Source of the DNA: Bilophila wadsworthia ATCC 49260
GTDB taxonomy: Bacteria > Desulfobacterota > Desulfovibrionia > Desulfovibrionales > Desulfovibrionaceae
Reading direction: 5' to 3'
NCBI RefSeq assembly: GCF_000701705.1
Contig: NZ_JNJP01000020.1
Location: 1-56,672 of the forward strand
Length of the DNA: 56,672 bases
Position numbers and translations under genes: made by a program. The notes beneath the pieces are model-generated. The model was not told where the DNA came from. It did not search any database and saw only the letters and a program-made list of their open reading frames with translations. Numbering within the stretch: the stretch's first letter is position 1; every line of letters starts with the position of its first letter. Below, piece by piece: positions 7,864 through 17,200 of this stretch.

Positions 7864-8979
7864 CTATGCCTTGCGCGTAAACATCCAGATCGCGCACAGC
7901 ATGGATACCGCCGTGATCGCGGCGATCCGCGCGCTGCTGTCCAGTGCCGCACTCATGGTGATATCCTTGAGGAACAGCCCCTGAAGAATCACGATAAAAT
8001 GCCGCAAGGGGTTAAGCTGGCTCAGATCCTGTAAGAACATCGGCATGTTGTTCACGGGCGTCATGAATCCCGAGAGCAGGATGCACGGCACGCCCACGGT
8101 GAAGCACCCCAAGAAAGCCTGCTGCTGCGTGGAGGCGAACGAGGACACCATAAGCCCGATGCTGCTCACCGAAAGCGAGAACAGCAGCATGGTCACGTAC
8201 AGCACCGCCACAGACCCCACAAACGGCACCTTGAAGAACCCGATTATGGAGAAAAAGAAAATGGTCCCGTGCACAAGGCCGACCACGCAGCCGGGGATCA
8301 GCTTTCCGCAGGCGATCTCCACCGGGCTCGCGGGCGAGACGAGCATCTGGTCGAACGTGCCGAGCTCCCGTTCCCGCGCCACGGTCAGGCCGGTAATGAT
8401 CATCCCCATCAAGAAGTTGATCGTGCCGATCAGGTTCGGCAGGATGAACCAGCGGAAATCGAGGTTCGGGTTGAACCAGTTCAGCTCCTCGACCTCGACG
8501 CGGGAAGGCTTGGCCTGCACGAAAGCGGGCGTCGCCGTTGCCAGCCCCTGTACGATCTGCTGGACATACTGCGTCAAAATCTGGGCGGTGTTGGATCGCC
8601 GCCCGTCCAGCAACAATTGCACTTCGGCGGGCACGCCCCGCTCCACTTTGGCGGAAAAGTCGTTCTGGAAGTGCATCACCACCAGCACGTCCTGACGGTT
8701 GATGGCTTCTTCGGCCTTCTTGAAATCGTCCTCGAACGTGATGTGCCTGAAGGTTGGCGAACCGCGCAGCCGGCTGATGACCTCCTGGCTCCAGTACCCC
8801 GAGTCTTCGTTGATCACCACCACGTCCACGTTCTTCACTTCCATCGTGGCCGCCCACGCAAAGATGAATATCTGGATGACCGGCGGAATCAGCACCATGA
8901 ACCGGCTCTGCCGCGTGCCCATGAGCACTAGCAGCTCTTTCCGCGCAATCGCAAGGATACGGCGAAGCGTTCGCATCAT
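7864..8979 (-). CDS. ABC-2 type exporter permease (YbhR/YhhJ-like), second permease
   Basis: This 371-residue inner-membrane permease has one N-terminal membrane helix (about residues 28-48), a large extracytoplasmic domain (about 50-180), and five C-terminal helices starting near residue 185 at the LIGTINFLMGMIITG segment. This is the ABC2_membrane_3 layout of E. coli YbhR/YbhS and YhhJ. It pairs with the homologous permease encoded 100 bp upstream and the ATPase before that. A cytosolic ATPase driving a two-subunit exporter is expected; the substrate cannot be read from sequence. No HlyD/YbhG-type adaptor is encoded beside it. Confidence 0.88.
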   Translation of the reverse strand: MMRTLRRILAIARKELLVLMGTRQSRFMVLIPPVIQIFIFAWAATMEVKNVDVVVINEDSGYWSQEVISRLRGSPTFRHITFEDDFKKAEEAINRQDVLVVMHFQNDFSAKVERGVPAEVQLLLDGRRSNTAQILTQYVQQIVQGLATATPAFVQAKPSRVEVEELNWFNPNLDFRWFILPNLIGTINFLMGMIITGLTVARERELGTFDQMLVSPASPVEIACGKLIPGCVVGLVHGTIFFFSIIGFFKVPFVGSVAVLYVTMLLFSLSVSSIGLMVSSFASTQQQAFLGCFTVGVPCILLSGFMTPVNNMPMFLQDLSQLNPLRHFIVILQGLFLKDITMSAALDSSARIAAITAVSMLCAIWMFTRKA

Positions 8980-9079
8980 AAAATAGACCTCCGGTAACAG
9001 GCGGCGCCCATTGCCCCTTCATTGGAGAAAGGCAAGAAGCTGGAGGGGCTCCCTTTTTCCGGAAACCCTCTCCCAAGGT

Positions 9080-10246
9080 TCACACATCCAACCGCTTCAC
9101 CAGCTTCCTGTACGTGATGACCAAAAAGGCGGCGCCAAGCCCGAGCATAAAGGCCATGCGCGGAAGGAACACGGGCCAGATGTCCCCGGCAAGGAAGACC
9201 GTCTGAAGCGCCGTGTTGAAATGCCGCGCGGGGATGGCCAGCGTAAGGTATTGCAGCGCGTCGGGCATACTGTTGATGTCAAAAATGAACCCGGACAGGA
9301 TGACGGCGGGCAGAAAGCCGGTGATCAGCCCGGTCTGGGCGGCAAGAAGCTGCTGCTTGGTGAGAATGGAAATGAGCAGCCCCTGCCCAAGCGCGGGCAT
9401 GAGGAAGGTGCTCGACAAGACAAACAGGGCAAACACCGATCCGCGCAGGGGAACCTCAAACAGGAACACCCCGGCCAGCGCGCAGATGGTCATGGAAAAC
9501 ATGCCGAGGAAGTAATACGGGATAAGCTTTCCGAGCAGGATCTGCATCCGGGTCACGGGCGTGGCGAAAAGGGATTCCATCGTTCCCCGCTCGTACTCGC
9601 GGGCAATGACCAAGGCCGTGAGCATGGTCCCGATGAGCGTCATGACGATGGTGATGGAGCCGGGCACCAGATACCAGCGGCTCTTCGCCGCCGGGTTGAA
9701 CCAGTAGCGCGGGGCCACGTCGACGGGCTGCTTCCGGATGGTCCCGCCGGGCGTGCGGGTCTGCTGCCAGTTGGCGATGACGCCTTGGCTGTAGCCGCGT
9801 ATGAAGTTCGCCGTGTTGGGCTCGCCTCCCGACACGATCACCTGAATGGGGGCGACGGCCGCCTTGCCCTGCCCGCCAACGAGCAGCGCCTCAAAGTTGT
9901 AGGGAATGACGATGAAGCCCGAAATCACGCTGTCGCGCATCATACGCCCGGCTTCGGAACGCGACCGGGCCTGATGGACCCGGAAGTTCGGGGAGTGAGC
10001 GAAATTTTCCTGTAATTGCAGCCCGGACTGGCTGTTGCTTTCGTCGAGGATCACGATGTCCATGACCCCGGCGTCCAGCGTAATGCCGTAACCGAACAGC
10101 AGCAGGAAGATCATGGGCAGGATTGCCGCGACCAGATAAGAGGACGGATCACGGAGGATCTGCTTGCTCTCCTTGCCCATGAGCGCGAAAAGCTGCGCGA
10201 GCCACTGGAACACGGGCCGTGCCCGGCCCGGATCGGCATTGCTCAT
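9080..10246 (-). CDS. ABC-2 type exporter permease (YbhS-like), first permease
   Basis: This 388-residue permease has the same layout as the next gene: a helix near residues 36-56, a periplasmic domain with the RSRSEAGRMMRDSVISG segment, then a C-terminal five-helix bundle containing AREYERGTMESLFATPV, the coupling region typical of ABC-2 permeases. Its ATG overlaps the ATPase stop as ATGA, with GGAGG inside the ATPase 3' end, so the two are translationally coupled. Together the three genes form an ATPase plus two-permease exporter. Related systems export drugs or other hydrophobic compounds, but nothing here identifies the cargo. Confidence 0.9.
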   Translation of the reverse strand: MSNADPGRARPVFQWLAQLFALMGKESKQILRDPSSYLVAAILPMIFLLLFGYGITLDAGVMDIVILDESNSQSGLQLQENFAHSPNFRVHQARSRSEAGRMMRDSVISGFIVIPYNFEALLVGGQGKAAVAPIQVIVSGGEPNTANFIRGYSQGVIANWQQTRTPGGTIRKQPVDVAPRYWFNPAAKSRWYLVPGSITIVMTLIGTMLTALVIAREYERGTMESLFATPVTRMQILLGKLIPYYFLGMFSMTICALAGVFLFEVPLRGSVFALFVLSSTFLMPALGQGLLISILTKQQLLAAQTGLITGFLPAVILSGFIFDINSMPDALQYLTLAIPARHFNTALQTVFLAGDIWPVFLPRMAFMLGLGAAFLVITYRKLVKRLDV

Positions 10247-11007
10247 GCGTGACCTCCCTTGCGCTGCACTTCCTCAATATACGCGATGAACGCCTCTTCG
10301 AGCGTCATGTCCGCCGCACCGCCGTTTTTCGCCGCTCCGGGCGCTTTGCCCTTGAGCTCGTCGGGCGTGCCCCGCGCAATGATGCCGCCCTGAAACACCA
10401 GCGCGATTTCGTCGCAATATTCGGCCTCTTCCATAAAGTGGGTCGTGACGAGCACCGCCACGCCGTTCTGGGTCATGGCGTTGATGTGCTTCCAGAATTC
10501 CCGGCGCGTCCGGGGGTCGACGCCCGATGTCGGTTCGTCGAGGAACAGCACGGGCGGCTCGTGCAGCGTGGCGCAGGCCATGGCAAGCCGCTGCTTCTGC
10601 CCGAGCGGCAGATTGAACGCCCGGACGTCCCGGAACGTTTCCAGATCCAGCGCCTCGACAAGCTGTTCGATACGCGGCTTCACCCTGCCCCGTTCCAGCC
10701 CGTACAGATCCGCCATGAGCCGCATGTTCTGCTGCACGGTCAGTTCGCCGTAGAGGGAAAATTTCTGCGCCATGTAGCCGAGTTTGGCCCGTGCGGCCCC
10801 GCCAGCGGTGAGCAGGTTCATGCCCGCGACGAAGCATTCGCCCTCGGTGGGGCGGGACAGGCCGCACAGCATCCTGAACGTCGTGGACTTCCCCGCCCCG
10901 TTGGGGCCAAGCAGCCCGAAGATACGCCCCGGCTGCACCTCGAACGTGATGTCGTGCGCCGCGACGAATGTTCCGAACTTCTTGGTCAGGCTCACGGCGC
11001 GGATCAC
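10243..11007 (-). CDS. ABC exporter ATP-binding protein (YbhF-like, single domain)
   Basis: This ATPase of about 254 residues has Walker A (GPNGAGKST), a Q-loop, a signature region reading NLPLGQKQRLA in place of the usual LSGGQ, Walker B (VLFLDEPTSG) and the H-loop (VTTHFME). The signature departs from consensus but keeps the GQ core. The start is uncertain. The frame is open far upstream through a hairpin repeat that does not look coding, so I place it at the GTG at 11007 before IRAVSLTKKFG, although no good ribosome site is visible. E. coli YbhF is a tandem-ATPase protein; this one has a single domain. Confidence 0.85.
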   Translation of the reverse strand: MIRAVSLTKKFGTFVAAHDITFEVQPGRIFGLLGPNGAGKSTTFRMLCGLSRPTEGECFVAGMNLLTAGGAARAKLGYMAQKFSLYGELTVQQNMRLMADLYGLERGRVKPRIEQLVEALDLETFRDVRAFNLPLGQKQRLAMACATLHEPPVLFLDEPTSGVDPRTRREFWKHINAMTQNGVAVLVTTHFMEEAEYCDEIALVFQGGIIARGTPDELKGKAPGAAKNGGAADMTLEEAFIAYIEEVQRKGGHA

Positions 11008-11046
11008 AGGCTGTGCGGCGGGAGCGGGGTGCGGGGTGGAACCGCC

Positions 11047-11153
11047 GGGGGAAGGGAGGAGAAACTTTTCTGGAGAAAAGCTTTCTCCTCCCTTCCCCCA
11101 GCCCCCCATCCCTCCTCTTCCAAAGACTTTTGTATTTATCGAATCCCTGTTTG
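11047..11153 (+). repeat. Dispersed hairpin repeat, tail-A type
   Basis: A hairpin with arms about 11047-11069 and 11076-11099 (GGGGGAAGGGAGGAGAAA type) is followed by tail A (CAAAGACTTTTGTATTTATC then GAATCCCTGTTT). It lies in the divergent gap between the ABC operon (minus) and trpF (plus), so it would form part of the ABC-operon leader rather than a 3' end. Confidence 0.7.
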
Positions 11154-11257
11154 AGGGAGTACGGATTATCTGAGCTTTCAAGAGGGATTGGCGGGCAGGA
11201 TAGAAAGAATTGGGTTCTTCCGTCCCGTTTTCACCAATATTTTCCAGTGGAGCCACA

Positions 11258-11890
11258 GTGAACGACTTGATCATCAAAATCTGCGGGATGCGCGAACAGG
11301 CGGATCTGAACTGCGCCGCCGCGCTCGGAGTGGACCTCTGCGGGTTCATCTTCGCCCCGCAAAGCCCCCGCGCGGTGACGCCGGAACAGGCCGCCGCGCT
11401 GGACAGCGGGGATATGCTCCGCGTGGGCGTGTTCGTGACCGACGACATGCGTTTCATCGAGGAAACCGCCCGCGCCGCTCGGCTGGATCGCATCCAGCTG
11501 CACGGAGATCAGTCGATGACCTGCGCGAATCGCCTGAGCCGCACGCTCGGGGCCGAACGTCTCATCAGGGTACTGTGGCCCGAGCGTTATCCCGATCTGG
11601 CGGCACTGGAAGAAACCATGAACCGGCACGCGGCATCAACCGGAATGTTCCTGCTTGACGCGGGGATGTCCGGAGGCGGCAGCGGAAAACGGATCGGCTC
11701 CGAACGGCTGCGCGGCCTGAACGCTCCCCGCCCCTGGCTGCTGGCCGGCGGGCTCACTCCTGAAAATGTCAAAGAAACCGTCGCGGCCTGTGTCCCTGGC
11801 GGAGTGGATTTCAATTCCGGTCTCGAATCCGAACCCGGACGCAAGGACCCTTCACGTATGCGGGCCGCATTAACGGCTCTGAGAGGATAG
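11258..11890 (+). CDS. trpF: Phosphoribosylanthranilate isomerase
   Basis: This 210-residue (beta/alpha)8 enzyme converts N-(5-phosphoribosyl)anthranilate to the carboxyphenylamino-deoxyribulose phosphate in tryptophan synthesis. The general base Cys9 (KICGMRE) and general acid Asp134 (LLDAG) are present, as is the phosphate-binding LAGGLTPENV. The segment that usually reads DVSSGVE is FNSGLE. I chose the GTG at 11258, with GGAG five bases upstream, because the open frame before it is not conserved. It is two bases from trpB. trpE, G, D and C are not in the window. Confidence 0.93.
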   Translation: MNDLIIKICGMREQADLNCAAALGVDLCGFIFAPQSPRAVTPEQAAALDSGDMLRVGVFVTDDMRFIEETARAARLDRIQLHGDQSMTCANRLSRTLGAERLIRVLWPERYPDLAALEETMNRHAASTGMFLLDAGMSGGGSGKRIGSERLRGLNAPRPWLLAGGLTPENVKETVAACVPGGVDFNSGLESEPGRKDPSRMRAALTALRG

Positions 11891-11892
11891 TC

Positions 11893-13065
11893 ATGAAAAA
11901 AGGTTACTTCGGAGAATTCGGCGGGTGTTTCGTTCCTGAACTGCTCATGCCTCCGCTCCAGGAACTGGAAGAGGCCATGCGGGACATCATGCCCTCCCCC
12001 ACCTTCAAGGAGGAGCTGGACGATCTGCTCCGCAACTTCGCGGGACGGGAAACGCCCCTAACCTACTGCCCCACTCTGTCCAAACGGCTCGGCTTCTCTT
12101 TGTGGCTGAAACGCGAGGATCTGCTGCACACCGGCGCGCACAAGGTCAACAACACGCTCGGGCAGGCGCTGCTCGCCAAGCATATGGGCAAAACGGCGCT
12201 GGTCGCGGAAACCGGCGCGGGCCAGCACGGCGTGGCGACAGCCGCTGCCGCCGCCCGTCTGGGGCTTGAATGCATCGTTTTCATGGGTGCCGAGGACGTG
12301 GAACGCCAGTCCTCCAACGTGCGGCGCATGAAGCTGCTCGGCGCTGAAGTCCGGCCCGTCCAGAGCGGCACACGGACGCTCAAGGACGCCATCAACGAGG
12401 CCCTGCGTTACTGGATCGCCGCGCAGGAGACCACACACTATTGTTTCGGTACGGCGGCGGGCCCGCACCCCTTCCCCACGCTGGTCCGGAATCTTCAGAG
12501 CGTCATCGGGCGCGAAACCCGTGCCCAGATGCTGGAGAAAACCGGGCGGCTTCCCGATGTGGTCGTTGCGGCCGTGGGCGGCGGCTCCAATGCCATCGGC
12601 ATGTTCCACCCGTTCGTGGATGACGCATCCGTACGCATCATCGGCGTTGAGGCGGCCGGTACCGGCGAACCGGGATGCTACAATTCCGCGCCGATCAACC
12701 TCGGCACGCCCGGCGTCCTGCACGGCCAGATGACCATGCTCCTCCAGACCAAAGACGGACAGATCGAACCTTCGCATTCCGTTTCCGCCGGGCTCGACTA
12801 TCCAGGTGTCGGCCCGGAGCACGCCTATCTGAGTGCCATTGGGCGCGTCCACTACGGGCTCGCCAACGACGCCGAAGCGCTCGACGCCTTCCAGACCCTC
12901 TGCCGCACCGAAGGCATCCTTCCCGCGCTGGAATCCTCCCATGCACTGGCGTGGGTACTCCGGCACCACGGCGAGCTTCCCGCAGGAGGGCATGTCGTCG
13001 TCAACCTCTCGGGGCGCGGCGACAAGGACATGGACATCGTGGAGCAACATCTGCATATCTCATGA
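11893..13065 (+). CDS. trpB: Tryptophan synthase beta chain
   Basis: This 390-residue PLP enzyme condenses indole with serine. The N-terminus KKGYFGEFGGCFVPE is typical of TrpB1. Lys84 in GAHKVNN is the Schiff-base lysine. The glycine-rich phosphate loop VAAVGGGSNAIGMF and the C-terminal NLSGRGDKD are intact. It begins two bases after trpF and is co-transcribed with trpA, although a 188-bp repeat-bearing spacer separates it from trpA, which is unusual because the two subunits form one complex. Confidence 0.97.
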   Translation: MKKGYFGEFGGCFVPELLMPPLQELEEAMRDIMPSPTFKEELDDLLRNFAGRETPLTYCPTLSKRLGFSLWLKREDLLHTGAHKVNNTLGQALLAKHMGKTALVAETGAGQHGVATAAAAARLGLECIVFMGAEDVERQSSNVRRMKLLGAEVRPVQSGTRTLKDAINEALRYWIAAQETTHYCFGTAAGPHPFPTLVRNLQSVIGRETRAQMLEKTGRLPDVVVAAVGGGSNAIGMFHPFVDDASVRIIGVEAAGTGEPGCYNSAPINLGTPGVLHGQMTMLLQTKDGQIEPSHSVSAGLDYPGVGPEHAYLSAIGRVHYGLANDAEALDAFQTLCRTEGILPALESSHALAWVLRHHGELPAGGHVVVNLSGRGDKDMDIVEQHLHIS

Positions 13066-13137
13066 TAGCGATGTATCGAGGAATTGAAATATAAAAAATA
13101 ATTTCAAATAGATACTTAAAATACAAAATGCCGAAGA

Positions 13138-13235
13138 CACATATCCCCACCCCAAAAACCAAGGGGGACCGGGGGGAATTATTCCCCCCGGACAGGGGGT
13201 CAAGGGGGGCGGTAGCCACCCTTGCCGCCGGAGGC
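13138..13235 (+). repeat. G/C-rich hairpin and repeat C copy in the trpB-trpA spacer
   Basis: A hairpin CCGGGGGGAA - TTA - TTCCCCCCGG is followed by a G-run and the 17-base CCCTTGCCGCCGGAGGC seen at 1575-1591. The first part of the spacer (13066-13130) is AT-rich. The insertion lies between genes for two subunits of one enzyme and could damp or process the message. Confidence 0.5.
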
Positions 13236-13253
13236 ATAACGAGGAGAACCATC

Positions 13254-14024
13254 ATGACTTTTCTTGAACAGAAAATACGGGATGCGCACACAGCCGGACG
13301 CACGGCGCTCATTCCCTTCGTCACCGCAGGCTTCCCCACGCTCGACACGTTCTGGGGCATCATTGAAGAACTGGACGCCAACGGCGCGGACGTGATCGAA
13401 ATCGGCGTGCCGTTCTCCGATCCCGTGGCCGACGGCCCGGTCGTGGAGGACGCTTCCCGCCGCGCGCTAGAACAGGGCGTCAGCCTGAACTGGATCATGG
13501 ACGGCCTCAAGCAGCGCGCCGGGAACTTCAAGGCGGGCATCGTGCTCATGGGCTACCTCAATCCGTTCCTCCAGTACGGGCTGGAACGCTTCGCCGCCGA
13601 TGCCACACAAGCGGGCGTCTCCGGCTGCATCGTGCCGGATCTGCCGCTTGACGAAAGCGCCCCTGTCCGAACCACGCTGAAAGCGCACGGCATCGATCTG
13701 ATCGCGCTGGTCGGCCAGAACACATCGGAAGAAAGGATGCGCGAATACGCCGCCGTTTCGGAAGGCTACGTGTACGTCGTCTCCGTCCTCGGCACGACCG
13801 GGGCGCGCACGGGACTGCCGCCGCAAGTGGAAGAGACGCTGCGCCGGGCGCGGAAAGCCTTCAACCTGCCGCTGGCTCTGGGCTTCGGTTTGCAGCACCC
13901 GGACCAGCTTGCCGCCATTCCCGCCGACATCCGGCCCGACGCCGCCGTGTTCGGCAGCGCCCTCTTGAAACATCTCGACAAAGGCAACACCGCCAAGGCG
14001 TTCCTTGAGGTGTGGACCAGGTAG
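13254..14024 (+). CDS. trpA: Tryptophan synthase alpha chain
   Basis: This 256-residue TIM-barrel subunit cleaves indole-3-glycerol phosphate to indole and glyceraldehyde 3-phosphate and channels indole to TrpB. Catalytic Glu49 and Asp60 lie in VIEIGVPFSDPVADGP. The phosphate-binding GFGLQHPDQ and GSALL are present. The ATG at 13254 is preceded by GAGGAG. A clear rho-independent terminator follows at 14049, closing trpFBA. Confidence 0.96.
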   Translation: MTFLEQKIRDAHTAGRTALIPFVTAGFPTLDTFWGIIEELDANGADVIEIGVPFSDPVADGPVVEDASRRALEQGVSLNWIMDGLKQRAGNFKAGIVLMGYLNPFLQYGLERFAADATQAGVSGCIVPDLPLDESAPVRTTLKAHGIDLIALVGQNTSEERMREYAAVSEGYVYVVSVLGTTGARTGLPPQVEETLRRARKAFNLPLALGFGLQHPDQLAAIPADIRPDAAVFGSALLKHLDKGNTAKAFLEVWTR

Positions 14025-14048
14025 GCACAAGCAAAAAAGGCGCTTCAG

Positions 14049-14086
14049 AATCCCCGCCGGTGGAAGTCCATCCGGCGGGGATTTTT
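14049..14086 (+). terminator. Terminator of trpFBA
   Basis: A perfect 12-bp stem AATCCCCGCCGG (14049-14060) / CCGGCGGGGATT (14072-14083) runs into TTTTT. Confidence 0.9.
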
Positions 14087-14250
14087 GCTGCCACACTTTC
14101 TTTTTTCCCTATACGGCGTAAAAAAAGTGCTAGCCCCGCCCTCTCCGCAGGGGGGCCGTTGACGCTTGTTCTTTTTTTGACTAGAAGGGACGTTTCACCC
14201 TTTGAATCATTTCTCTTGTTATTTCCCCTTTTTCGCCTTCAGGATTGCCC

Positions 14251-17200
14251 ATGCTCGGAACACTTTTTTTCGACAAGCAGGATCGTGAACTCCTGCGTAT
14301 GATCAACGAAACGATCGATCACGGCCCCTCGCAGGACCTTGAGCACAAGGTCTTTGACGCCAATCTTCATCCGCATGGCATCCTGGAACTGACGACGACC
14401 CACGAGTACAGGATGGCCCACGCGGTCATCAACCTGCTCGGCAACCTCGAAGCCGGCGGCGCTCCGGACCGGCTCATGGCCCTGCGCATCCTCCGCGACG
14501 AGGTGCTGCACAGCGCCCGCACGCCCTTCCGGTACAATACGGGCCGCGTCCTCATCCAGATCATGAAGGAGATCATCCGGTCTCGCCAGGATGAGCTGAC
14601 GCAGCTCAAGCTCGTACACGATTTCAGGAAGGTCACGTCCGGGAACCCCCGCCTCGTGCGCCAGTTCCTGAACACATACCATCTGCTGGAAATGCCCGAG
14701 GAGTGGAACCAGCTTACCGTGGACCACCACGTCCACGACGCCAACACCAAGGGCCGCAAAAACGCGACGCACCTGATCATGGACGCATGGATCAAGGGCA
14801 TCCGGTATATCACCGTCGTCTATTACAACTACGTTGAGCCAGCCGCCGCGCGCGAACTGCTGCAAGCCGCCGAGATTATGGGCGTCGACGTCCGCATCGG
14901 CCTGGAGTTCCGCACGCCTTTCCGGGATCGCTTCGTCTGTTTCGTCTGGGCCCCGCGCGGCTTCTCCGATCCCGAGGCGTTTTTGTCCTTCCTCGCCGAG
15001 CGGCCTATGGTCGCCCTCATGAACGAAGGGCGCAAGGCATCCCTCTGGATGCAGCGCCACGTCATGGATACGCTCCAGTTGTGGAACGCCAAGCACGCCC
15101 CGGCTCTGGCCGAGGAGCTCGAAATCCCCGTTCCGCTTCTTGAGCCCGAGGCGTTCCTTGCCTATGTGGGGACCGGGCAAACCTCGTTCCTCCATCTCGC
15201 CGAATACGCGCACAAGACGCTCCTCAAGCACCTTGTCCAGCGGGTCAAGGCATTGCAGGAGGAAGCCCTCACCGCCACCAGCGAACGCCAGAGCCAGATC
15301 GCACAGCTTATCCGGCGCATGGACATGCTCACGACCGAAGTAATCATGGAAACGTGGCTCAAGCCCGAACGCAATCCCGAGCTGCCCTCTCCCGACGTGC
15401 CGGACAACGCGCCGGACACGCCGGAACTGCTCAGGATGCCGCCCCATGTGCTGCTTGACTGGCTCTCCTGCCTGCGCAGCGGGTACCGCATCACGCTCCA
15501 GCTTGCGGAACTTACCGCCGAGGACGTGCTGGAACTGCTTTGGGACTGCCAGGGCATGATCACCCATCTGGAGCTGTTCAACCTCAAGGAATGGCAGGAA
15601 GGGCATCTCCGGCACCTCACCGCGATCAACGATCTCCAGATCGCCATCAACAAGGGCAGCGTCCTGCACCTCAAACAGATACTGCGGGGCATGATCCGTA
15701 CGCTGGAAGCCTCGTCTTCCGAAAAGGACAAGGAACGCTGCGCCAAATTCCGTATCATCCTGCGCAACATCCCTTCGCTGCAGGCCCCGTACAAGGTCGC
15801 ACCCCTGCGTATCCGCATCGGGACGGACTCCACGAGCCATTCGGGCGTGCGGCACGGCATGGGCCTTGCCATGCCCGAAACCCTTCCCCACGGCGCGCGC
15901 AGGCAGATCGCCCGGGGCAAGCAGTTCCGGCCCATTTACCTTCCGGTGTCGTTGTCGCTGGAATTCCGCGAAACCTACGCCGAACAGGAACGCTATTCGT
16001 CCTTCATGCGCTGGCTCGGTCCGCGCTTGCGCCGCATTTGGGGGTTCGGACATTTCGGGCTCCGCTGCACCAAGGAATGGCGGGCCATTTCCGGCATTAC
16101 CCAGATCGGAGAGGAAGGCAACGTCATCACGATGGGCGGCATCGGCGGCGAGCTGAACAACGGCCTGCGCGCCGAGCGGACCGAAAAGACCCGCCCGCGC
16201 TGGCTCGGCTTCTCGCGCCTCAGCACGCCCATTTCCAATACGCTCAAAGTGCTCGCGGGATTCATCCCGGCACTGGTGACCTTCCTGTACACACAGGAAT
16301 GGTGGGTGCTGGCGTGGTTCGGCGCGCCCCTGTGGTTCCTCATCACCGGCCTGCGCAACATTCCGCAGGCCATCCTCGGCGGAGGCGGCATGTGGAGCCG
16401 CTCCCTCCTGCGCTGGAACGATTATGTAAGCTGGACACGCGTTTGCGATTCCCTGCTATACACAGGGCTGTCCGTTCCCCTGCTGGAATACTTTATCCGC
16501 GTGCTGCTCTTGGAAGACGGGCTGGGGCTGACGGTCAAGGATCACCAGTTCCTTGTCTTCTCCATCATCGCCGGGGCGAACAGCATCTACATTTCGCTGC
16601 ACAACATCTATCGTGGGTTCCCCAAGGAAGCCATCATCGGGAACCTCTTCCGAAGCTTGCTCGCCATCCCGGTTTCAGTGTTCTACAACGACGTGCTGGC
16701 CCTGTTCCTGCCGTTCTTCACGACGGCCGATCCCCTGTTGATCCTCGAACCCGGCGCGGCCATCATTTCCAAGACGGCGTCGGACACGGTGGCGGCCATC
16801 ATCGAAGGCCTTGCCGACTGGCGCAACAATCGGCGGCTCCGGTACTGGGACTACGAAACCAAATTGCAGCGCCTGTTTGATTGTTATGCCAAGCTGGAGC
16901 TGGCCTTCCCGGATCAGGACATCCTTTCGCTGTTGTCCCGCCCCGAGGAATTTACCCGGCTTACCTCCACGGAAGCCCGCTCCCTGCAAGTGGAAAGCAT
17001 CATCAATGCGCTGGATCTCATGTATTTCTGGCTGTATCAGCCTTGTGCACAGCAGACGCTGACCTCCATCCTTCGCACCATGACGCGCGAAGAACGGGTC
17101 ATCGTGGCCCGGTCGCAAGGGATTTTGTCCCGCGTCCGGGAGGTCAGCCAGCTTTTCGTGGACGGCCTGCTCGGGCGCAATTTCGCCCGCGCCCTGTCCT

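Noticed and set aside
14239..16053. 604-codon minus-strand frame opposite the large membrane protein
   Set aside because: Antisense shadow in GC-rich DNA; the plus strand has a start, ribosome site and coherent membrane topology.
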